A stretch of 50,035 nt of DNA from positions 693,839 through 743,873 of the forward strand of contig NZ_CP028903.1 of assembly GCF_001639105.2 (NCBI RefSeq), in the 5' to 3' direction. A program made the position numbers and the translations under genes. The DNA comes from Azospirillum humicireducens. GTDB taxonomy: Bacteria > Pseudomonadota > Alphaproteobacteria > Azospirillales > Azospirillaceae. Below, piece by piece: positions 9,133 through 14,971 of the stretch (positions are counted from its first letter, which is position 1; every line of letters starts with the position of its first letter). The notes beneath the pieces were generated by a model. It saw only the letters and a list, made by a program, of their open reading frames with translations, was not told the origin of the DNA and searched no databases.

Positions 9133-10014
9133 TCAGGCCGCCGGCGCCACCGGCACATTGTCGATCAGCCTTGCCTTGCCCATCCAGGCGGCGGCAAGGA
9201 GACGGGCGGGACGGGCAACGGCCGTCACCGGCTCCAGCGATTCGGCATCGCGCAGTTCGACATAATCGATGGTGCCGAATCCTGCCTCGGCGATGCGGCC
9301 GCGGATGGCCGTCAGCGCCCCGTCGGCATCGGCCCCACGGGACAGCGCCTCGGCCGCCGCGGTCAGTGCCCGGTGCAATTCCGGAGCGCGGGCGCGCTCG
9401 TCGGCACCGAGATAAGCATTGCGGGAGGACATGGCGAGCCCGTCGGCCTCGCGCACCGTCGGCAGTCCTTCGACGCGGACGGGGATGTCGAGATCGCGGG
9501 TGAACCGGCGGATCACCATCAGCTGCTGATAGTCCTTCTCGCCGAACACCGCGACATCGGGAAGGGCTTGCAAAAACAGCTTGGTCACGACCAGGGCGAC
9601 GCCGCCGAACATCTGCGGCCGGAAGGCACCGCACAGCCCCTCCGCCGGGCCGCCGACCGAGATGGCGGTGGCGAAGCCTTGCGGGTACATCGCGCGCACC
9701 GTCGGAGCGTAGAGCGCGTGGCAACCGGCCGACGCGAGCTTGGCGGCATCGCCGGCCTCGTCACGCGGATAGCGGTCGAAATCCTCGTGGGGAGCGAACT
9801 GGGTCGGGTTGACGAAGACGCTGGCGACCACCCGGTCGGCCAACTCGCGCCCCCGCCGCACGAGGCCCAGATGCCCGTCATGAAGCGCGCCCATCGTCGG
9901 CACCAGGGCGACGGTCAACCCTTCTGCGCGCCAGGCCGCGACCTGCGCCCGCAGCTCCTCCACAGCCCTCAGGATCGGCAGGTCGCTTGAGGTCGGGGCG
10001 GCGGTCAACGTCAT
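9133..10014 (-). CDS. panC: pantothenate synthetase
   Basis: ATP-dependent condensation of pantoate with beta-alanine, the last step of pantothenate synthesis for coenzyme A. The 293-residue protein shows the nucleotidylyl-transferase signatures: PTMGALHDGHL (HIGH motif, residues ~38-48), SVFVNPTQF, the ATP loop FGEKDYQQL, and MSSRNAYL (KMSKS-like). The ATG at 10014 has AAGGA 8 bases upstream; the frame stays open to 10416 but that stretch overlaps a separate small gene. Length is normal for the family (about 280-295). Confidence 0.95.
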   Translation of the reverse strand: MTLTAAPTSSDLPILRAVEELRAQVAAWRAEGLTVALVPTMGALHDGHLGLVRRGRELADRVVASVFVNPTQFAPHEDFDRYPRDEAGDAAKLASAGCHALYAPTVRAMYPQGFATAISVGGPAEGLCGAFRPQMFGGVALVVTKLFLQALPDVAVFGEKDYQQLMVIRRFTRDLDIPVRVEGLPTVREADGLAMSSRNAYLGADERARAPELHRALTAAAEALSRGADADGALTAIRGRIAEAGFGTIDYVELRDAESLEPVTAVARPARLLAAAWMGKARLIDNVPVAPAA

Positions 10015-10154
10015 GGCTGCGGTCCTTGCGCGTCGAAGTCGCGCGCTGGATAACGTGTCGGACCGTTCCTGTCCAGAAGAGCTTTCCGCAAGACAGACTG
10101 TTGCCGAAGCGGCAGCGAAGGCATCCCCTTCCCCGCCGCATCGACCCTTGGAAA

Positions 10155-10319
10155 TCAGCGCTTGATGGTGATGCCGACCAGATAGGCCAGGTTCGCCCAT
10201 GCCAGCAGCGTGGCGAGCAGAGCGGTGAAGGACGGGACGAAAACCACCGAACCGATGATGATGGCGAGGACCACGACGAGCAGGGCGACAGAGAGCAGAG
10301 CGATGCGGGTATCGTCCAT
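10155..10319 (-). CDS. 54-residue two-helix membrane protein
   Basis: A short frame starting at the ATG at 10319: MDDTRIALLSVALLVVVLAI at the start, two hydrophobic helices (about residues 6-28 and 31-51) separated by a Pro-Ser turn, and a basic end TIKR. It lies upstream of panC on the same strand with about 140 bases between. The composition is too hydrophobic and well ordered to be chance, and it ends in a normal stop. The ribosome-binding site is weak. I do not recognise a family; small alphaproteobacterial membrane proteins of this kind are common and uncharacterised. Confidence 0.55.
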   Translation of the reverse strand: MDDTRIALLSVALLVVVLAIIIGSVVFVPSFTALLATLLAWANLAYLVGITIKR

Positions 10320-10503
10320 GAGGTGAGGCTTTCCGAAACGGGTGACAGGGAATGACCCTATCTACCGTACTGCAACACAAACGGGGCTGATCTGCGTCAA
10401 TCGACCGCGGATTCATGGATCGTATAAGAGTTTCCTAATTCTTGTTCTTCGTGCGGTTCCGCCACGCTTCACGGCTTGCCTCCCTGACAGGCGGACCGGG
10501 AAA

Positions 10504-10534
10504 GAAAAAAGGCTCCGGACTTTCGTCCGGAGCC
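10504..10534 (-). terminator. intrinsic terminator of the tRNA-Val gene
   Basis: On the minus strand a perfect 10-bp stem GGCTCCGGAC / GTCCGGAGCC (10525-10534 with 10511-10520) and a GAAA tetraloop is followed by TTTTTT. It begins 9 bases after the tRNA end. Confidence 0.9.
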
Positions 10535-10542
10535 TTTCTTGA

Positions 10543-10617
10543 TGGTGGGCGCGACAGGGATTGAACCTGTGACCCTTCGCGTGTGAAGCGAATGCTCTCC
10601 CGCTGAGCTACGCGCCC
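10543..10617 (-). tRNA. tRNA-Val(CAC)
   Basis: 75 nt including an encoded CCA. The acceptor stem GGGCGCG pairs with its 3' partner, the D arm reads GCTCAGCGGGAGAGC, the anticodon stem TTCGC/GCGAA encloses the loop TTCACAC with anticodon CAC, and the T arm holds GGTTCAATCC. All four arms close and an intrinsic terminator follows. Confidence 0.95.
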
Positions 10618-10805
10618 GAACCCTGAAACTCTTTGCCCCGTTCCATCAAGCCGATCCGGCTTTTTGTCCCGGGAGCGTCGCGACCGTTTGTCGTCGGCCC
10701 CGCCGCTGCGGTGGGCGGGTTTCTACGGCCTTCCCTGCCGGGTGTCAAGCACCAGATTCATCACCATCTTAAAAAAGATTTCGCCGCCCGCAGGAGCTCC
10801 GGACC

Positions 10806-11684
10806 GTGCCCCATCCCAGCCCTCCCCGCCTCGCCAACCGTTTCGGAACGGCCCTGCTGGCCGCCGGCCTGTCGCTTCACCTGGTTCCGCTCGCGGCATC
10901 CACGGCCATGGCGGAGCCGCTGAAGGCGACCTACCGCGTGTTCGTTGGCGGCGTCACCGCGCTGGACGTGGATGCGACATTGGAGGTGACCGGCGACCGC
11001 TACCGGATCGCGGTATCGGCGGTGACCGGAGGCACCATCGGCCGCCTGTTCACCTGGAAAACGGACTCGCAGAGCGACGGGCGCCGCCAGGGCGAAGGCC
11101 TGAAGCCGGCCAGCCATCGGCAGTCCAGCCAATTCCGCGGGGAGCCGCGCACCGTCACCCTGACCTACGGGCCGCAGGGCGACGTCTCCGCCGCCGTCAC
11201 GCCTCCACCGGAGACCGACGACCGTGAGCCGGTGCCGCCGGCGCTCCAGCGTGGCACGCTGGACCCGCTGTCCGCCGTACTCGACCTGCTGTTCGCGGTG
11301 GGAGCGAGCCAGCATTGCGACCGCTCGCTGCCTGTGTTCGACGGACGCCGCCGCTATGACATGGTGTTCACCGAGGTGGGGCGGCGCATCGTCGATCCGT
11401 CGCGCTACTCGGTCTTTTCCGGCGTCGCCCAGCAATGCAGGGTCACATACAAGCCGGTTGCGGGATATGGCAAGTCAGGCCCGACCGGCCGCTTCTGGCA
11501 ACGGAGCGGCCCGGCTGACCGGCCGCCGGTGGATTTGTGGCTGGCTCCGGTCGCCGCCGGCTATCCGCCCCTGCCGGTGCGGCTGGAGACGGACAGCGAT
11601 TTCGGCAGCGTGGTCGTCCACCTGGCCGGGGTCACGCCGCCAGCGGCAGACCGCCGGAGCGATGCCGCACAGCCGCCGCGCTGA
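10806..11684 (+). CDS. DUF3108 periplasmic protein
   Basis: 292 residues with a signal peptide (hydrophobic residues ~13-34 ending in STAMA before EPLKATY). The mature part follows the DUF3108 pattern: YRVFVGGVTALDVDATLEV, repeated beta strands, a central GTLDPLSAVLDLL, then HCDRSLPVFDGRRRYDM and a late PVRLETDSDFG. Members are envelope proteins of unknown function. The start is a GTG with AGGAG about 10 bases upstream. The 3' end overlaps a small gene on the opposite strand by about 50 bases. Confidence 0.75.
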   Translation: MPHPSPPRLANRFGTALLAAGLSLHLVPLAASTAMAEPLKATYRVFVGGVTALDVDATLEVTGDRYRIAVSAVTGGTIGRLFTWKTDSQSDGRRQGEGLKPASHRQSSQFRGEPRTVTLTYGPQGDVSAAVTPPPETDDREPVPPALQRGTLDPLSAVLDLLFAVGASQHCDRSLPVFDGRRRYDMVFTEVGRRIVDPSRYSVFSGVAQQCRVTYKPVAGYGKSGPTGRFWQRSGPADRPPVDLWLAPVAAGYPPLPVRLETDSDFGSVVVHLAGVTPPAADRRSDAAQPPR

Positions 11685-11892
11685 CGGCGGAGACGGGCAT
11701 GCCTGCGACGGGCGAGCAGGTGTCGATGATCAGCTCCGACGGTTGGAGGCCGGCGCGGCGCATCGCCTCTTTCAGCGGTTCCTCCGCAGGCCACAGAAGC
11801 CGACCTTCCAGCTCCAGCATCGTGCCATTCAGAAGCGCCGAATAGCCGTCCAGTTTTCCCATATGGACGATCCGAGCCATGCGAGAAGCCAT
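11632..11892 (-). CDS. 86-residue hypothetical protein
   Basis: Starts at the ATG at 11892 with AAAGGAA well placed before it. The N-terminal half reads like a small folded domain (MARIVHMGKLDGYSALLNG, then LEGRLLWPAEEPLKEAM and GLQPSELIIDTC), whereas the C-terminus is Ala/Val-rich and overlaps the end of the DUF3108 gene on the other strand. No family is recognised. The good ribosome-binding site and varied composition favour a real gene; the overlap counts slightly against it. Confidence 0.5.
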   Translation of the reverse strand: MASRMARIVHMGKLDGYSALLNGTMLELEGRLLWPAEEPLKEAMRRAGLQPSELIIDTCSPVAGMPVSAVSAAAVRHRSGGLPLAA

Positions 11893-12627
11893 GCTGGATT
11901 TCCTTTCGGTTTGGTATGGCCGCAGGGTGGGAATGGTGGCGGCACGACGAGCCGCCGTCCGGTCCGCACCCGCCGGATTCTTGGGTGATTGTCCTGCCTG
12001 CCGGATGCGGCCGAAGTGCGCGGCAGGAGTATGGTGGCGACCGCCGAAGAACCGGCTGCCCTGTCATTCTCCTGTGGCATAGCGCTCCCTTCCACAACGA
12101 CCACACTACCCTAGGGGCTTTTCCGTTCTGGCGGGTCGGGTCTGAGGGATACCGCCGCTGTTCAAAGGGATAGTATCGGCGTATGCATCGGTCCGTCCTC
12201 CCGGCAGTTGCCGCGGTCGCGGGACCGTCCGCAGCCTTCCGCGGGTCCGGCGGGTGGCGACTTGGTGGGGCATGGGCCGGCATCCCTCCATGCCATGGGC
12301 CGACCCCGAACGAAGCGGCTATCTCCGGTGTCCGGTGCAGGGCCGCGCCATGGCCGGCGGGGCTATGACAGGCTGAAACAATCTGCAGGAAACTAAATCT
12401 TTCAATGGGTTATCCAAGAAAATGCGCGCCATTTTCTTGGATGGGCGGTCGCACTGCAGCGGCCGCCCGTTTCGCATGTAGAGCCTCAGCCCCCCAGGAA
12501 GGGGGTTGCCGGCTAAGATATTGAAAATTCACGATCACACGGAAAGAGCACAGGTCGAAAAGGTACCGGATTCATCTCCGGTTTCCACACAGAGTTCCAC
12601 ACGCGCCAGCCTATCGGATGAGTGATC
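11893..12627. other. non-coding stretch at the chromosome/prophage junction
   Basis: 735 bases with no convincing gene on either strand. It contains a perfect 13-bp inverted repeat (12412-12442) and a more AT-rich section (12380-12600) unlike the coding DNA either side. The left prophage end must lie here or just beyond, but I cannot define an attachment core without the other end. Confidence 0.5.
12412..12442. repeat. perfect inverted repeat near the prophage edge
   Basis: ATCCAAGAAAATG (12412-12424), 5-base spacer CGCGC, CATTTTCTTGGAT (12430-12442). The arms are 13 bp and perfect. It could be a terminator without T-run, a repressor operator or part of an attachment region. Confidence 0.7.
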
Positions 12628-12738
12628 TCAACGGCCGCCCGCGCGCACAGGAACGCGTAGCCGCGCGACCATAGCGGCCATATTTCTGGAGGCTCCTAAT
12701 TCAGGGCAAAAGTGTTCACGTGTGAACACTTTTGCCAT
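12628..12738 (-). CDS. possible 36-residue peptide starting MAKVFTREHF
   Basis: Downstream of the Rz1-like gene an ATG at 12738 opens a 36-residue frame whose first residues are encoded by the palindrome at 12705-12736. The same peptide KVFTREHF is encoded by the second palindrome, within the gene at 36788-37051. The ribosome-binding site is weak and the rest of the peptide is unremarkable (Arg/Val-rich end). It may be a remnant of a larger gene rather than a working one. Confidence 0.25.
   Translation of the reverse strand: MAKVFTREHFCPELGASRNMAAMVARLRVPVRAGGR
12705..12736. repeat. long palindrome, copy 1 (AAAGTGTTCACG core)
   Basis: 15-bp arms GGCAAAAGTGTTCAC / GTGAACACTTTTGCC around a 2-base centre. 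Its 24-bp core differs from the palindrome at 36814-36839 by one base (T at 12721, C at 36827). It lies just after the last phage gene. Confidence 0.85.
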
Positions 12739-12743
12739 CCGCT

Positions 12744-12950
12744 TCAGCGCGTTTGCACCCACCCGCACAACTGAGCACCAGTCAGATTGTGCGCCAGCAC
12801 CTGCTCGGCCGTGCCGTCGGTGAGCGCATCTGCCCGGCTGGTGTAGATCGGGCGGAAGGCGGCACAGCCCCCGTCAGTCCCGGCTCCATTGGTCGCGCAG
12901 CCGCTCAGCAGCGCCAGCAGGATGCCGGCGCAGATCATTCTCAATCCCAT
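12744..12950 (-). CDS. Rz1-like outer-membrane spanin lipoprotein
   Basis: 68 residues with a lipoprotein signal: short basic start, hydrophobic core and lipobox LLSGC with the acylated Cys at about residue 18. The mature part is about 50 residues, as for o-spanins, which link to the inner-membrane spanin to fuse the two membranes in the last step of phage lysis. The first 77 bases overlap the Rz-like gene in another frame, the classic spanin arrangement. GAGGTG precedes the ATG. It is not Pro-rich like lambda Rz1, so identification rests on lipobox, size and position. Confidence 0.7.
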   Translation of the reverse strand: MGLRMICAGILLALLSGCATNGAGTDGGCAAFRPIYTSRADALTDGTAEQVLAHNLTGAQLCGWVQTR

Positions 12951-13119
12951 GGCGCACCTCTGCGTTCCGGAGTGTCTGTGTGGTCGATTCGAGCACGGCG
13001 TCCTGCCGCCCGGCTTGGCGCTGAAGCGCGCCGAAGGCGGCGATCCCCGCCAGCACCAGGCTGGCGAGGATCAGGCCGGCAGCCGCCCGGCCCCAGCCCG
13101 TGGCGAGGAAGGCCAGCAT
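12874..13119 (-). CDS. Rz-like inner-membrane spanin
   Basis: 81 residues with an N-terminal membrane anchor (about residues 9-31, WGRAAAGLILASLVLAGIA) and a short periplasmic, mostly helical domain rich in Gln, Arg and Glu (QRQAGRQDAVLESTTQTLRN). Its ATG overlaps the endolysin stop (ATGA), so the two are probably translationally coupled, and the Rz1-like gene starts inside its 3' part. It is shorter than lambda Rz (153 residues). Confidence 0.65.
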   Translation of the reverse strand: MLAFLATGWGRAAAGLILASLVLAGIAAFGALQRQAGRQDAVLESTTQTLRNAEVRHGIENDLRRHPAGAAERLRDQWSRD

Positions 13120-13880
13120 CAGGCCGCCTTGCGCTGGTCATCCCAGCGCCGATAGAGCATCACCGCCACCGCCAGCCCCAGCAGGGCGGCCACCGCCCAG
13201 CCCATCGCGCCCGACGGCAGCGCCTGCAGCAGCTCCTTGATGGCGGTCGAGACGTCGCGCGCCTGATCCAGCAGGACGGCAACGCCGGCGAGGCCGAGCG
13301 CACCGCCGCCGCTGACAGCGCTGACCGACTTGGCCATCGGCTTCATCGCCGGCGCCAGCTCGGCAACCCGGCTGACCGGGTGGACCTCGTCCGACAGGAA
13401 CAGGGCAGCTTCGGCCGCCCGGCGCTTGACCAGGCCGGGCATCACCTTGCCGGCGCCGCGCGTCCATTTGGCGAACTCGGCCGCGGCGCCGGCGGCGTCA
13501 CCAAGGTTCAGCTTGCGCAGCAGGGTGGAGGGCTGGCCGCTCTTCAGGGTAACGAAGCCGTCCTTGCCAGCGTCCTTGCCCTTGGCCTTCCGGCCGGCGC
13601 CGACATTGAAGACGAAGGACACCAGCGCCCCGCGCTGGCTGTCGGTCAGCTCGACGGTGACGACGCGGTCGACCACCGCCGCGGCGGTATCCAGGTCGGC
13701 CTGCAGCAGCTGCTCGGCCTGGGCCTCGGTGATGCGCAGTCCCGGCCGGACGTCCGGACCGGTGTGGCCGTAGCCGATCGTCCATGGAGCGCCGCCGGTG
13801 GCGGGATCCGGGTAGGCGGTGAGGCGCAGGCCTTCGGCCTCCTTCACCAGGTCGACGGCGGCTTGCGGGATGGCTCGCAT
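13119..13880 (-). CDS. endolysin (GH24 lysozyme) with C-terminal membrane helices
   Basis: Cleaves peptidoglycan at the end of the lytic cycle. The first ~170 residues are a T4/P1-type lysozyme domain: Glu16 (KEAEGLRL), Asp25 (AYPDPAT) and Thr34 (PWTIGYGHT) match the catalytic Glu-8-Asp-Thr arrangement, and NVGAG and TRGAGKVMPGLVKRR are typical later motifs. The 253-residue protein then has an unusual tail with two hydrophobic stretches (GGGALGLAGVAVLL and GAMGWAVAALLGLAVAVML) and a basic end, suggesting membrane attachment. AAGGAG lies 8-9 bases before the ATG at 13880. The stop overlaps the Rz-like start. Confidence 0.88.
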   Translation of the reverse strand: MRAIPQAAVDLVKEAEGLRLTAYPDPATGGAPWTIGYGHTGPDVRPGLRITEAQAEQLLQADLDTAAAVVDRVVTVELTDSQRGALVSFVFNVGAGRKAKGKDAGKDGFVTLKSGQPSTLLRKLNLGDAAGAAAEFAKWTRGAGKVMPGLVKRRAAEAALFLSDEVHPVSRVAELAPAMKPMAKSVSAVSGGGALGLAGVAVLLDQARDVSTAIKELLQALPSGAMGWAVAALLGLAVAVMLYRRWDDQRKAA

Positions 13881-13902
13881 GGCGGAAACTCCTTCGCGCA
13901 TG

Positions 13903-13932
13903 AAAAAGGCCGCCGGGCGCATGCCGGGCGGC
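13903..13932 (-). terminator. intrinsic terminator before the endolysin gene
   Basis: On the minus strand a GC-rich stem (6 bp, one G-G mismatch, 3 bp) around a 4-base loop is followed by five T. It lies between the membrane-protein gene (stop at 13976) and the endolysin start at 13880. Confidence 0.7.
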
Positions 13933-13975
13933 TTGGTGGAGGTCAGCAGCGGGTGGCGTGTTAAGTTTCGGCGCC

Positions 13976-14350
13976 TCACATGAGGGCGAGAAAATCGACG
14001 TGTCCGGCCACCAGCACCGCGCTGATCGCGGCGCCGGCGCCGGCGCCGGTCAGGAACTCGCCCCACTCGGTCGGCCTGGTGAGGCGCCAGGGCAGCGCCG
14101 GCAGCTGGGGGCCGGCGAGATAGGCCAGCACCATGGACAGGCCGCACAGCGGCAGCCACATGGCCGCCGGGTGATCGTGGGCCAGCGGCAGGGCAATCAG
14201 GTACAGCCGGGCGATGCCAACGGCTGCCAAGGGCAGCGCCCAGAAGAGCGCCCGCCCCCCGGTGGTACCCAGCGAGTCATGGTCCTGCCCGCGCTCCCGG
14301 AAGGCACAGGCGAGGAAAAGGGCCGACAGTGCCAGCTCGCGCCAATGCAC
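13976..14350 (-). CDS. polytopic membrane protein, holin candidate
   Basis: From the GTG at 14350 a 124-residue protein with three to four hydrophobic helices: ELALSALFLACAF, ALFWALPLAAVGIARLYLIA, MWLPLCGLSMVLAYLAG and the end AAISAVLVAGHVDFLALM. Its position directly before the endolysin and spanins makes a holin role likely, by inference from lysis-cassette order. No ATG exists in this frame and the GTG has no good ribosome-binding site. An ATG at 14396 with a strong GGAGGA lies in another frame and overlaps it, so either translation is coupled or a frameshift joins the two. Confidence 0.5.
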   Translation of the reverse strand: MHWRELALSALFLACAFRERGQDHDSLGTTGGRALFWALPLAAVGIARLYLIALPLAHDHPAAMWLPLCGLSMVLAYLAGPQLPALPWRLTRPTEWGEFLTGAGAGAAISAVLVAGHVDFLALM

Positions 14351-14396
14351 CGCCAGCCAGCCAGCCGGTAAGCACCGGCCAGAGGGTGGAGACCAT
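14277..14396 (-). CDS. 39-residue leader frame overlapping the holin candidate
   Basis: Starts at an ATG with GGAGGA 5 bases upstream: MVSTLWPVLTGWLAGGALAR, hydrophobic for 20 residues, then a less ordered tail to a stop at 14277. Its first half reads naturally as the N-terminal helix of the protein in the next frame (13976-14350). It could be a separate small membrane peptide, a frameshift fusion partner, or the sign of an indel in the sequence. Confidence 0.35.
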   Translation of the reverse strand: MVSTLWPVLTGWLAGGALARAGTVGPFPRLCLPGARAGP

Positions 14397-14413
14397 CGAG
14401 TCCTCCGGACATG

Positions 14414-14435
14414 AAAAAGGCGCCTCACGGGCGCC
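14414..14435 (-). terminator. intrinsic terminator after the fibre-assembly gene
   Basis: GGCGCC (14430-14435) and GGCGCC (14419-14424) form a 6-bp stem with a CGTGA loop on the minus strand, followed by five T. It lies between the fibre-assembly gene and the lysis region. Confidence 0.65.
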
Positions 14436-14469
14436 GGGTCGACCAGGCTTGGAGTGTTGTCGCGGCCGA

Positions 14470-14961
14470 TCAGGCCGGCGGCCAAGCGACCGGGAAGACG
14501 CCGGCGACGCCGACCGCATCGCCGGCTGCGGCGGCCCGCTCCACCGCCACCAGCGCACCACGCCGAGCCCCCTCGATAGCCGCGTTCAGCGCTGTCCACC
14601 CCTCGGCCGTCGCGCGGACCAGCTCGGCCATCTCGGCGCGGGTCGATCCGACCGCCGCGGCCTCGGCGTCGAGATAGGGGTATGAGCCGGGGTCGCCGGC
14701 GAAGTAACGGTCGGCCTCGGCCTGTTTGGCGATGTAGGTCCCCTCCTGCCCGACGGTGACGGTGATACGGCGCGCGCGCAGCTCGCCGGCCTCCATGTTG
14801 ATCCGCGCCACCGCCGACGCGACCAGCTCGTCGAGCGGGATAGGCTCCACATCCCAGGTCCGCACCACGCCGCCGGTGTCTGGGTCGTGACTGTCGGTGG
14901 ACGTCGAGGCCCTCCGATGCGTTGCCGCGTCGAATGGCGGAACAATGTTCACAATCTCCAT
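14470..14961 (-). CDS. tail fibre assembly-type protein
   Basis: 163 residues. The C-terminal part is a long helical region ending GVAGVFPVAWPPA; the middle contains VVRTWDVEPIPLDELVASAVARINMEAGELR, a pattern typical of the small proteins encoded next to tail fibres (DUF4376-like or fibre chaperones), which recognise the fibre and help it fold. It starts at the ATG at 14961 with GAGGTGG upstream and lies 10 bases after the tail fibre stop, so both are probably co-translated. Assignment rests on position and this pattern. Confidence 0.55.
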   Translation of the reverse strand: MEIVNIVPPFDAATHRRASTSTDSHDPDTGGVVRTWDVEPIPLDELVASAVARINMEAGELRARRITVTVGQEGTYIAKQAEADRYFAGDPGSYPYLDAEAAAVGSTRAEMAELVRATAEGWTALNAAIEGARRGALVAVERAAAAGDAVGVAGVFPVAWPPA

Positions 14962-14971
14962 GACTGCCACC

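Noticed and set aside
10543..10617. tRNA-Val as the prophage attachment site
   Set aside because: The tRNA is followed by its own terminator on one side and by the DUF3108 gene and an 86-residue gene before any phage DNA, 2 kb away; no tRNA fragment is seen at the phage border.
12183..12368. 61-residue plus-strand frame in the junction region
   Set aside because: Low-information Ala/Gly/Pro/Arg sequence without a ribosome-binding site; likely chance.
12705..12736. Chromosomal parS site
   Set aside because: The core TGTTCACGTGTGAACA resembles but does not match parS (TGTTTCACGTGAAACA); spacing of the half sites differs and one copy lies inside a phage gene.
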